Assembly (NCBI GenBank): GCA_035620395.1
Contig: DASPGW010000019.1
Span: forward strand, 1 to 40,907
Direction: 5' to 3'
Length of the DNA stretch: 40,907 bases
Origin: Desulfuromonadales bacterium
GTDB lineage: Bacteria; Desulfobacterota; Desulfuromonadia; Desulfuromonadales; DASPGW01
Shown: positions 15,122-24,220 of the stretch, piece by piece
Position numbering within the stretch: position 1 is the first letter of the stretch
Layout: every line of letters starts with the position of its first letter
Translations under genes and position numbers: made by a program
The notes under the pieces: model-generated
Told to the model about the DNA's origin: nothing
What the model saw: only the letters and a program-made list of their open reading frames with translations
The model's database searches: none

Positions 15122-16549
15122 CTACAGGGTGATTTCGAGCTGCTTCTTCTTGATCTTCTCCAGCAAGGTGGTGCGATTGAGGCTTAGCAGCAGGGCCGCC
15201 TCCTTCTTGTTGCCGCCAGTCACTTCCAGCGCCTGAAGAATAAGGCGTGCCTCGAACTCTTCCACCAGGGCATTGAAATCTATTCTGCCCCCCTGCTGAA
15301 GGAGGTACACCTCGGGGGGCACGGAGTTTTCTTCGTTAGCAGGCGTTGCCGGCACCGGACGGTCCATATGGGCGACGTACTTCTCAGGCAGGTCCTGCAG
15401 AGTGGCCATGGCGCCACCATGCAGAATGGCCATGCGCTGCACCAGATTTTCCAGTTCCCGCACGTTCCCCGGCCACGAATAGTTTATCAATCCCTCCAGG
15501 GCTTGCGGTTCAAACCCCAGAAATGCGTTCTGCCGGTTTCGGTTGAAGGCCTGAACGAACTTGTCGATCAGCAGGTGGATATCTTCCTTGCGTTCCCGCA
15601 GTGGTGGGATATGCAAAGGCATGACACTGAGGCGGTAATAAAGATCCTCCCGGAAGGTCCCATCGGCCACCGCCTTCTCCAGATCGCGGTGGGTGGCGGC
15701 GATGACCCGCACGTCGACCGGTACCGGCTTGACGCCGCCGAGCGGTTCGAACTCCTTTTCCTGCAGCACGCGCAGCAGCTTCGCCTGCAGGGAAGGCTTC
15801 ATGTCGCCGATCTCGTCGAGGAAAAGTGTTCCGCCATCGGCATACTGTACCCGCCCGATTTTGGAGGCGGTGGCGCCGGTAAACGCCCCCTTGACATAGC
15901 CGAAGAGCTCGCTCTCCAGAAGTTCGTCGGGGATGGCGGCGCAATTGACGGGGACCAGGTTCTTTCCCTGTCGCGGTCCGCGACCATGAATGGCTCGGGC
16001 AACCAGTTCTTTGCCGGTGCCGGTTTCCCCCTGGATCAACACAGTACTGCGATCGTCTTCGGCCACTTTTTCGATGATGTCGAACAGCCTCCGCATCGGT
16101 GCCGAAACACCGAGGATGCCGTGGCAGCCTTCCGACTTGCGGAATTTCCGACCCTGCTGCGCCCGGTGAACGAGCAGATCATAAAACTGCAAGCCCCGAG
16201 CAGCAGAAATGACCACCTCAGTCAGGTCGTAGGGCTCTTTGATGGTCGAAAACGCGCCGTTCCGCATGGCCTCGACGCCGGCTTCCCATGCCCCCTCGGG
16301 AACACAGACGATAGTAGCCGTCTCCGGATTGAGTTGACGGGTTGCCCGCTGCAGGTCAAGCCCTTTTTTTTCCGGCAGAAAGAGGTCGGTTATCAACAGA
16401 CAGACCGGTTCCTTCTTCAGCATCACCTGGGCGCTGGCAGGGTTTTCCGCCTCCAGCACCACGCACTCGATTTCCTGGCGCAGGAGAGCGGCCAGGCGCT
16501 CCCGCACATGCTTATCGGCCTTGACTATCAGGATAGAGCGCATCGCCAT
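15122..16549 (-). CDS. Sigma-54-dependent transcriptional activator with degenerate receiver (FlgR/FleQ-like)
   Basis: A 475-residue NtrC-family protein. The N-terminal receiver-like domain (1-120) keeps the central Asp55 but the usual acidic pair near residue 10 reads VKADKH, and the Lys-Pro motif is Lys104-Glu. The AAA+ domain has Walker A GETGTGKE (174-181), the sigma-54 contact loop GAFTGA (221-226) and Walker B GGTLFLDEIGD. A Fis-type helix-turn-helix ends the protein (GNKKEAALLLSLNRTTLLEKIKKK). The C-terminus and the location next to flhA/flhF/flhG remains suggest a flagellar regulator such as FlgR or FleQ. The degenerate receiver suggests control other than by standard phosphorylation. 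The AT-rich 120 bases upstream probably hold its promoter. Confidence 0.88.
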   Translation of the reverse strand: MAMRSILIVKADKHVRERLAALLRQEIECVVLEAENPASAQVMLKKEPVCLLITDLFLPEKKGLDLQRATRQLNPETATIVCVPEGAWEAGVEAMRNGAFSTIKEPYDLTEVVISAARGLQFYDLLVHRAQQGRKFRKSEGCHGILGVSAPMRRLFDIIEKVAEDDRSTVLIQGETGTGKELVARAIHGRGPRQGKNLVPVNCAAIPDELLESELFGYVKGAFTGATASKIGRVQYADGGTLFLDEIGDMKPSLQAKLLRVLQEKEFEPLGGVKPVPVDVRVIAATHRDLEKAVADGTFREDLYYRLSVMPLHIPPLRERKEDIHLLIDKFVQAFNRNRQNAFLGFEPQALEGLINYSWPGNVRELENLVQRMAILHGGAMATLQDLPEKYVAHMDRPVPATPANEENSVPPEVYLLQQGGRIDFNALVEEFEARLILQALEVTGGNKKEAALLLSLNRTTLLEKIKKKQLEITL

Positions 16550-16672
16550 TGATTATCTTTCTGCTCCGGAAGAAGGCTTAAATATGAGTCGATTCTTCAA
16601 ATCTCTATTTTAGGGGGATTTAATTTAACTGCATTTTGCTGAAAAAACAAGGATGGAGCGCAGACGAACGGC

Positions 16673-17293
16673 TCAACCGGCCTGCCCCAGTCTTGTCTCC
16701 GTTTCGGCAGCGATGCGCCGGCTCAGCTCTGCCAGCGCCCGGCCCATCGCCTCGACCGTCCCGCCCGCTCCCCCGCCGCGAACCGGCTCGACGATGGCTT
16801 CCTTACCCACCGACAGGAGTTCCCCCTTCTGCTTGCCGTGCAGCGTCCAGAAGACGTCGAGCACCACCGTCTGCTGGTCGGTCCCCTCGAACCGCAGGAC
16901 CGAAACCTGGACCCGGCCATCGGCGCGGGCCGTCGCTTCCCACGGGAGCACCAGGTACCCTTCCTGGCCGAGCAGGGCGGCGAGGTTGTCGACGAGAGCC
17001 CGGGCGAGGTCCCTCTGCAGCGAGCCGGCCCAGCGGTCGACCTCCAGCAGGGCTATGCTCGTCGCTCCGTCGCGCCGGACGATCTGGGGCCGGTCGAGGT
17101 AGTCGGCGATCTCGACCGGGCCGACGGCGATGATCCCCCGCCGCTCTGCCACCTCCTTCGCCGCGGAACTTTCTCCCGCCGGCACCGAGGGCAGGGAGTG
17201 ATAGCGGACCGCCGGGCTGCTGCCGCAGGCGGCAAGGCCGAGCAGCAACACGGCGCAGAGGGCCGTGAACTGGGGATATGAACAGCGCAGCAT
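16673..17293 (-). CDS. ABC-type transport auxiliary lipoprotein (PqiC/YmbA-like)
   Basis: A 206-residue lipoprotein. The signal peptide ends in the lipobox LAAC (Cys23). The body (RRGIIAVGPVEIADYLDRPQIVRR ... WAGSLQRDLARALVDNLAALL) matches the PqiC/YmbA family, outer-membrane lipoproteins that work with MCE-domain proteins in lipid transport. It is the last gene of the mla-like operon, 3 bases after mlaD. It probably serves as the periplasmic or outer-membrane partner of the MCE protein in place of MlaC, which is not present nearby. Confidence 0.88.
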   Translation of the reverse strand: MLRCSYPQFTALCAVLLLGLAACGSSPAVRYHSLPSVPAGESSAAKEVAERRGIIAVGPVEIADYLDRPQIVRRDGATSIALLEVDRWAGSLQRDLARALVDNLAALLGQEGYLVLPWEATARADGRVQVSVLRFEGTDQQTVVLDVFWTLHGKQKGELLSVGKEAIVEPVRGGGAGGTVEAMGRALAELSRRIAAETETRLGQAG

Positions 17294-17296
17294 CTC

Positions 17297-18283
17297 CTAC
17301 TCTCCTTTCAGGGCACCCTTGCCCCGCAGCAGGGCCTCGGGATGCCGCTCGAGGTAATCGACCAGGGTATTGACCGCGCGGGCCGCCGCCGCCGTCTCCT
17401 GCAACGCCCGCTGAAGCTGGTAGGTCGACCGCTCGTCCGATGCCGTCTGCCGCACCGCCTCGAGGGCCTCCTGGGTTTTGTCGAAAGTGGCGCGGGCCTC
17501 GACCAGGGTCTCGTTGATATTTCTGGCCATCTCGCCCGTGGCCCCTTCCTCCATCGTCAGGAATTTCTCCATCTGGTTGAGGGCTTTGGTGGCGGCTGCC
17601 GTCGTCCTGCGGCCTTCCTGCCCCAGAGCCCTGATTTCCCCATCCAGCGTGCGGACCACCTCCTGCACCTCCCTTGCCGTGGTGCCCAGGGAGCTGACGG
17701 CCGCATGCAGTTCGGGGGAGTTGGCCAGGCGGTCGACCCCCTCCATGGCCGAGTGCATCTTTTCGACCAGCTCCTCCAGGGGGAGTTCGGCAAGGGTCTT
17801 CTGCAGCTCTTCGGTCTTGGAGAGGATAGAGGGAATTTCCGGGCGCGCCGACTCCTTGCCCCGCAGCACCACGGGGGAACCGGGAAAGAAGTCGAGATAG
17901 ACGGCAAGCTGGCCGGTGACGATGCTCTGCATCTGCAATTGCGCCCGCAGCCCCTTCGCGATCAGTTCCTGGAGATATTTCCGGTCCATTCCCTCCCCCT
18001 GGAACGTATCCTTCTCGACGTCGATGATGATCGGGATGATTACCACCATCTGCTGTGGGTCGAAGGCGATCTGGATGTCGGTGACCGTACCGATCTTCAC
18101 CCCCCGGAACATGACCGGCGAGCCGACGCTGAGCCCCTTGACCGAGCCTTCGAAGTAGACCACGAATTTCCAGGTGTCGGCGAAGAGCTTGCCCGAACCG
18201 AAGATCAGCACCCCGACCACCAGCAGGACGAGCGCTCCCAGGACAAAGGCTCCGATGACCACCTTGTTCGCTTTGCCGTTCAT
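17297..18283 (-). CDS. mlaD: MlaD-family MCE-domain protein
   Basis: About 328 residues. An N-terminal membrane helix (NKVVIGAFVLGALVLLVVGV) is followed by an MCE domain (about 40-120, with VYFEGSVKGLSVGSPVMFRGVKIG and TVTDIQI), then a long helical and coiled-coil C-terminus. MCE proteins form rings or tubes that carry lipids across the periplasm. Helical extensions of this kind occur in PqiB and in long MlaD proteins. The start is uncertain: ATG at 18283 has GGAG close upstream, and ATG at 18304 in frame lacks a ribosome site. It is cotranscribed with the ATPase upstream. Confidence 0.9.
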   Translation of the reverse strand: MNGKANKVVIGAFVLGALVLLVVGVLIFGSGKLFADTWKFVVYFEGSVKGLSVGSPVMFRGVKIGTVTDIQIAFDPQQMVVIIPIIIDVEKDTFQGEGMDRKYLQELIAKGLRAQLQMQSIVTGQLAVYLDFFPGSPVVLRGKESARPEIPSILSKTEELQKTLAELPLEELVEKMHSAMEGVDRLANSPELHAAVSSLGTTAREVQEVVRTLDGEIRALGQEGRRTTAAATKALNQMEKFLTMEEGATGEMARNINETLVEARATFDKTQEALEAVRQTASDERSTYQLQRALQETAAAARAVNTLVDYLERHPEALLRGKGALKGE

Positions 18284-18325
18284 CTTCTCCGTCCAGCCTC
18301 CCATGGTTTGCGCACACGATTATCC

Positions 18326-19132
18326 CTACAGCGAACCGCCCGGAGCCGGCGGGATCGGCCGGCCGGCGGCTGCCCCGCGCGTCAGGAAATTCCTCACCTT
18401 CGGGTCGTCGGTCTCCGCGAGGAGTTTTTTCGGGTCGCCCGCGGCGATCATCGTCCTGGTCTCCGGGTCGAGAAAGACCGAGTTGGTGCCGATGGCGAAG
18501 ATGCTCGCCAGTTCGTGGGTAACCACCACGACCGTCGCTCCCAGGCTCGCCCGCAGCTCGAGAATGAGGTCGTCGAGCAGGTGCGCGCTGATCGGGTCGA
18601 GGCCGGCAGAGGGCTCGTCGAAGAAGAGGATGTCGGGATCGAGGGCCATCGCCCGCGCCAGTCCGGCCCGCTTCTTCATGCCGCCGCTCAGTTCGCTGGG
18701 ATAGTAGTCTTCGAACCCCGCCAGCCCCACCAGCGCGAGCTTGAGGGAGACCCGCTCGCGGATCTCCTCCCGCGGCAACAAGGTGTATTCCTCCAGCGGC
18801 AGAGCCACGTTCTCGGCCAGGGTCATCGAGCTCCAGAGGGCGCCGCCCTGGTAGAGGACGCCGAAGCGGCGCAGGATCTCCCGTTGCCGCTCCGGCGCCG
18901 CCGCCCAGAAATCCTCTCCCCCGTAGAGCACCTGCCCCTGTGCCGGCGGCATCAGGCCGACGAGGTGCCGCAGCAGGGTGCTCTTGCCGCAGCCGCTTCC
19001 CCCCATGATGATGAAGATGTCCCCGCGGTCGACGGTGAAGCTGAGGTCCCGCTGGATGACCTCGGGGCCATAGGCCATGGTCAGGTCCCGCACCGCGATG
19101 CAGGGAGATCCCTTGTCGATTTCAACGGTCAT
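18326..19132 (-). CDS. mlaF: MlaF-like ABC transporter ATP-binding protein
   Basis: A 268-residue ABC ATPase. Walker A GGSGCGKST, the signature LSGGMKKRAGLARAMA with Walker B DILFFDEPSAGLDP and the H-loop VVVTHE are all present; the M-K-K-R variant of the signature is typical of MlaF/TtgA. A C-terminal extension (TRGAAAGRPIPPAPGG) replaces the usual short tail. The ATG at 19132 is chosen because AGGA lies 7 bases upstream. It energises lipid transport by the STAS-MlaE permease encoded just upstream. Confidence 0.93.
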   Translation of the reverse strand: MTVEIDKGSPCIAVRDLTMAYGPEVIQRDLSFTVDRGDIFIIMGGSGCGKSTLLRHLVGLMPPAQGQVLYGGEDFWAAAPERQREILRRFGVLYQGGALWSSMTLAENVALPLEEYTLLPREEIRERVSLKLALVGLAGFEDYYPSELSGGMKKRAGLARAMALDPDILFFDEPSAGLDPISAHLLDDLILELRASLGATVVVVTHELASIFAIGTNSVFLDPETRTMIAAGDPKKLLAETDDPKVRNFLTRGAAAGRPIPPAPGGSL

Positions 19133-19173
19133 CCACATGTCCTGTAGGCCTTATTTGTCCCATGAGTCCCATG

Positions 19174-20352
19174 TCATATCCCCAGCACGTTGCACATCAG
19201 GGTGATGACACCGGTCGCGACAACGATGCTGACGATGCCGGAGACGACGGCCGAAGTCGTGGCGGCGCCCACGGCCGAAGCGCTGCGGCCGCACTGCATG
19301 CCGCGCAGGCAGCCGCACAGTGCCACCAGCACCCCGAAGACGGCACTGTGAAACAGGCCGACCCAGAAGTCCTTCAACCGCACCGTGGCCTGCGTCATGT
19401 TGACGTATTCCATGACGTTGAGGTCGAGCATGAAGACCCCGACAAAGAGGCCGCCGAGGATTCCCATGAGATCGGCGTAGAGGCAGAGCAGCGGCATCAT
19501 CAGGCTGAGGGCGAGCAGGCGGGGAAGGACCAGGAACTCGAAGGGGGAGAAGCCCATGGTCGCCAGGGCGTCGATCTCCTCGTTCACCTGCATGGTGCCG
19601 AGCTCGGCGGCAAAGGCGGCGCCGGTGCGGCCGGCCATGATGATTCCGGTCATGATCGCCCCCATGACCCGGACGACGGCGATGCCGACCAGGCTGGCGA
19701 CGTAGATCTCGGCACCGAACATGCTCAGCTGGACCGCCCCGACGAAGGCCAGGATCAGGCCGACCAGGACGCTGATCAGCGAAACGATGGGCAGGGCATG
19801 CGAACCACAGTCGCGCATGATGGTGAAGAGGTCGGCCCGGCGGAACCGCGCCCGCCCGGTCAGCAGCCGGCCGAAGGCGACGGCCGCCTCACCGATAAAG
19901 GCGGCCATCGCCAGGTTCTGCTGCCAGGCACCGACGGCGAGGTCTCCCAGGTGCTCGAGAAAGGGGACGGGCGCCGGCTTCTGGTGCGCCCCGACGTGCT
20001 CGGGAACCGCCGTGGCGAGGGCAATCAGCCGCCGCACCCCCTCCGGGAGTTCCGTCTCGTCGACTGCAACCTGCCGCTCGGCGCAGACCTTTCCGACCAT
20101 CAGCACGAAGGTGAGCAGGCCGCTGTCCCAGGCGCCGAGCTGCCGGGCATCGAAGGTGAGACGGCGGACGGCGGGCGCCGCCGCCAGCTCCTGCCGCAGT
20201 TGGTCGGCCGTCACCGGCCGGCGGCAGCCGGTCCAGGCACCCGCCAGCTGCAGGCGCAGTTCACCCGCGACAGGGCGGCTGAAGACCGAACCGTCTTCGG
20301 CCCCTCCCCTTTCCGGCATCTCCCGGCGACTCGCCGCTTTTCCTTGTCTCAT
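19174..20352 (-). CDS. mlaE: MlaE-like permease with N-terminal STAS domain
   Basis: A 392-residue inner-membrane permease. Residues 1-125 form a STAS-like domain (LTFDARQLGAWDSGLLTFVLMVGK), and residues 140-392 are the MlaE permease with MAGRTGAAFAAELGTMQVNEEIDAL, the family signature. In Escherichia coli the STAS function is a separate protein (MlaB); the fusion seen here is common in deltaproteobacteria and in plant TGD1-like systems' relatives. An in-frame TAG directly precedes the ATG at 20352, which fixes the upper limit of the start. It is the first gene of the operon. Confidence 0.92.
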   Translation of the reverse strand: MRQGKAASRREMPERGGAEDGSVFSRPVAGELRLQLAGAWTGCRRPVTADQLRQELAAAPAVRRLTFDARQLGAWDSGLLTFVLMVGKVCAERQVAVDETELPEGVRRLIALATAVPEHVGAHQKPAPVPFLEHLGDLAVGAWQQNLAMAAFIGEAAVAFGRLLTGRARFRRADLFTIMRDCGSHALPIVSLISVLVGLILAFVGAVQLSMFGAEIYVASLVGIAVVRVMGAIMTGIIMAGRTGAAFAAELGTMQVNEEIDALATMGFSPFEFLVLPRLLALSLMMPLLCLYADLMGILGGLFVGVFMLDLNVMEYVNMTQATVRLKDFWVGLFHSAVFGVLVALCGCLRGMQCGRSASAVGAATTSAVVSGIVSIVVATGVITLMCNVLGI

Positions 20353-20514
20353 CGGCTATCCGTCATCCCGGCCGGCGAGGACGTCTTTCCGCGCCCATCG
20401 TCGAACCGCTGGCTGAACCGCCTGGCAATGCCCGGGTCCTCTTCAGACTCGGCCACCTTTCCGGTTTCAGGTTGCAGGGTAAATAATTTACTTTTTAATT
20501 AACTTTTGCAATCC

Positions 20515-20542
20515 CTGATATCAGATGGCGGTGGATTGTCAA
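20515..20542 (-). promoter_or_regulatory. Candidate promoter of the mla-like operon
   Basis: On the minus strand a perfect TTGACA (complement of 20537-20542), a 16-base spacer and TATCAG (20520-20515). It gives a leader of about 155 bases before mlaE. Confidence 0.45.
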
Positions 20543-20636
20543 TCGCCCTGCTCCCCAGGGGTGACCCCTCGCCTGCCCGGCTGGGGCCAAAGCCCTGGAG
20601 AAACTGAGCGCCGCTGGCAAATGCTTCCGGGCACGC

Positions 20637-20664
20637 TTGAAACCGCAAGGCAATGATTTATAGT
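20637..20664 (+). promoter_or_regulatory. Sigma-70-type promoter of gap
   Basis: TTGAAA at 20637-20642, a 16-base spacer, and TATAGT at 20659-20664, about 100 bases before the gap start codon. Confidence 0.6.
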
Positions 20665-20737
20665 GATAAGAATTTTCTAAACGCTCAAGCAAAAAATAGA
20701 GCGACTGCATCTGCCCTGCCCGATAGCTGACACCTGA

Positions 20738-21835
<1,098 letters not shown>

Positions 21836-22093
21836 AGCCCAAGGTGTTCTTGGTTGACAGCGCGGCGGAAACGGCGGGCTGTCGACCGAGAGCAACCCTT
21901 CCTTCTCCAATTTCGCTCGACCGGATGACCGCCTCCACGCTCTCCGCCATGACGGTTCCGCCGATCTCCATTTCGAGCAGGCCCGACCAGATCAGCTGAA
22001 CGGCGACTCGATCGCGCCCGGCCGGTTCATCCAGTGCCCCCCAAGCTGCAAATCAGCAACCGACCTGCATGTCACGCTGGCAGCCTGGCCGGC

Positions 22094-22861
22094 TCAGTCT
22101 TCAACCTCGAACTGCCGGAACTGGGTGTTCAGCATCCGCACCAGCTCGTACTCGAAGGGGGAGCCGGTGCCGTGGTAGCGGAAGGGAATCCGCTTGCGCT
22201 TGTCGACGGCGTACATAATGTTGAATGGAACCTCGTACGGCTCATTATGGTCGAAGTTGAGGGGGTCGATGGCGTTGAAAGCGACCGCGTCGACGACCAG
22301 CCCGGCCGTGTCGCGGATGTTGCTCGGCCCGGCAACCGGCAGCACCACGTAAGCGCCGGTGCCCACCCCGTAGTGGCCGAGGGTCTGGCCGAAGTCCTCC
22401 TCCTGACGGAGCAATCCCCAGCTTGTGGCCGGGTCCCAGAGGCCGGCGATGCCGACCGTGGAGTTGACGACGAATCTGGCCGCGGTAATGCCGGTCTTCT
22501 TGAGCTTGAATTGCAGCAGGCTGTTGGTAAAGGTCCCGATTTCATAAATGTTGTCGTAGAAGTTCGAGACCCTCTGCTCGGCGTAGTCCGGCATGATGAA
22601 AGCGTACCCCTTGACCACCGGCAGAAAAAGGTACTTGTCGAAGTAGTAGTTGAAGCGGTAGGTGCCGCGGTTGAAGCCCTCCATCGGGTCGTTCATCAGC
22701 AGCATCGGCGGCTGCCCCGGGGGGATCTTGACCACCTCCTCATAGCGCCGCAGCGGCGCCTGGCTGTCAGGACCGGTCACCGGGACGGTGCTGCAGCCGG
22801 CAAGAAGCGAAAGTGCAGACAGGAGCAGAGCGGCCAGCAGCGTGCGTTTCGTCTTGGCCAT
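22094..22861 (-). CDS. mlaA: MlaA/VacJ-family outer-membrane lipoprotein
   Basis: A 255-residue lipoprotein with lipobox LAGC (Cys23). The MNDPMEGFNRGTYRFN region, NSTVGIAGLWDPAT and EEDFGQTLGHYGVGTGAYVVLPVAGPSNIRDT are the classic VacJ/MlaA signatures. MlaA sits in the outer membrane and removes phospholipids from its outer leaflet. AGGAG lies 8 bases before the ATG at 22861. It lies directly downstream (2 bases) of the alpha/beta hydrolase gene and is separate from the mla-like operon at 16673-20352. The 258 bases between its stop and the gap stop hold no recognised gene. Confidence 0.94.
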   Translation of the reverse strand: MAKTKRTLLAALLLSALSLLAGCSTVPVTGPDSQAPLRRYEEVVKIPPGQPPMLLMNDPMEGFNRGTYRFNYYFDKYLFLPVVKGYAFIMPDYAEQRVSNFYDNIYEIGTFTNSLLQFKLKKTGITAARFVVNSTVGIAGLWDPATSWGLLRQEEDFGQTLGHYGVGTGAYVVLPVAGPSNIRDTAGLVVDAVAFNAIDPLNFDHNEPYEVPFNIMYAVDKRKRIPFRYHGTGSPFEYELVRMLNTQFRQFEVED

Positions 22862-22863
22862 GG

Positions 22864-24156
22864 TCACTGCTCCTTTCCGGTCAGAAAATCCGTCATGAAC
22901 CGCACCACGTCCGGGTGATTGACGTTGCCGAGATGGCCCCCAGTGGGGAAGATCTTCGCCCGGTCGCCGAAGACCTCCTGCAGGTACTCGATCTCCCCGG
23001 GCATCAGGGTGACGTCGTCCTCGTTCCCCACCAGGCCGATTTTCTCGGCGCTGCGCAGGTAGGGCTCGATGCTGCGCAGGCTCAGCCGCTCGATCAGCGC
23101 CGGCTCGGTCAGGTCTGGCTCCCGCCGCTGGAGGTAGGGGAAGAGATATTCGTGGAAATAGTCGACGAAGCTGGTGCGGAAGGCGACCATCGCGTAGGGA
23201 GTGAGCGAGGTCGAGTTGTTCAGCTGCACCTGCGTCGGCAAGATGTAGCCGCCACCGTTCATCACATCGGCGGTGAAGATCATGTTGGCCGAGTCCATCC
23301 GGAAGGAGAGGCCGATCAAAGCCTTCAAATTCTCTTCGATAGGAGGCTGGCGCTTGTAGGCCTGGTAGAGGAACTCGCCGGTCAGTTCCACATACCCCAT
23401 CTCCCTGGAGACGGCGGCGACGTTGAGCAGGACCGACTGGAACCAGCGGTTGAAGTTCTCCTCCCCACCGGGGATGTTTTCGACCAGCAGCCGGTCGAGG
23501 GCGCTGACCGAGTTGAAGAGGCTGACCGGCGGATTGAGCAGGAGCACCTTGCGGAAGTCGAAGAGCTTCTTCTCCTCGTCCAGCATCGAGACGAAGGCGG
23601 CCTGGGTGCCGCCGAGGCTGTAGCCGGCCAGGGCGAAGCTCGAGACCTCGACCTCGCTGCGCACCTTTTTCCAGGCCTGTTGCATGACCCGGTAGAGGTC
23701 GCGGGCATCCTCCCGCAGGTCGCCCGGCATGAAGCTTTCGGAGGCGTTGACGACGAAATTCATGTGCGTCGGCGAAGTGATCGAGACGACATGAAAGCCC
23801 GCCTGGTAGTAGGCCCGCTGCAGCTTGAGCATGATCGGCGAGTTGAAGCGCGAGCCGGTGCCGGCGATGACGAAGATCAGCGGCGCCCGCTGCGGCTGCG
23901 GCGCCAGCGAGCAGTAGAGCCCGTCTTCGTACCAGAAAACGTCCGGGGTCCTGCGCTTGGGAAAAACCTTCAGTTTGAACACCTTGGTCGGCACCTCTGC
24001 CGGCAGCTCGGCCAGGTAGACCGCCGGCAGGTCCATGACGGTCGCTTCGTAGGGGCTGACGAAGGGATAGAAGTAGGGCTGGACCGCAGCTCCGGCGGCT
24101 TCGCCGCCGAACACCAGTGCCAGCGGCAACACCAGCAGCAGGATCATTTTCCGCAT
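22864..24156 (-). CDS. Secreted alpha/beta hydrolase paired with MlaA
   Basis: A 430-residue protein with an N-terminal signal peptide (about 1-24), so probably periplasmic. It has an alpha/beta-hydrolase fold: the oxyanion region FVIAGTGSRF, the nucleophile elbow GYSLGG with Ser180, a candidate acid in GNEDDVTL, and a candidate His in TGGHLGN near the end. Its substrate is not evident. The direct 2-base linkage to mlaA suggests action on lipids, for example degrading phospholipid withdrawn from the outer membrane, but this is inference from context. Homologues are sometimes labelled kinases, for which nothing in this sequence speaks. Confidence 0.82.
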   Translation of the reverse strand: MRKMILLLVLPLALVFGGEAAGAAVQPYFYPFVSPYEATVMDLPAVYLAELPAEVPTKVFKLKVFPKRRTPDVFWYEDGLYCSLAPQPQRAPLIFVIAGTGSRFNSPIMLKLQRAYYQAGFHVVSITSPTHMNFVVNASESFMPGDLREDARDLYRVMQQAWKKVRSEVEVSSFALAGYSLGGTQAAFVSMLDEEKKLFDFRKVLLLNPPVSLFNSVSALDRLLVENIPGGEENFNRWFQSVLLNVAAVSREMGYVELTGEFLYQAYKRQPPIEENLKALIGLSFRMDSANMIFTADVMNGGGYILPTQVQLNNSTSLTPYAMVAFRTSFVDYFHEYLFPYLQRREPDLTEPALIERLSLRSIEPYLRSAEKIGLVGNEDDVTLMPGEIEYLQEVFGDRAKIFPTGGHLGNVNHPDVVRFMTDFLTGKEQ

Positions 24157-24220
24157 CGGTTCCTCCCAAGGATCGCGTTCGCCGCGGTGAACAAGGCCGC
24201 AGCGGCCGGCAGCGTGAGCA

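Noticed and set aside
17342-19147. 600-codon plus-strand frame opposite mlaD/mlaF
   Set aside because: It spans two well-recognised minus-strand genes and has shadow-type composition without motifs.
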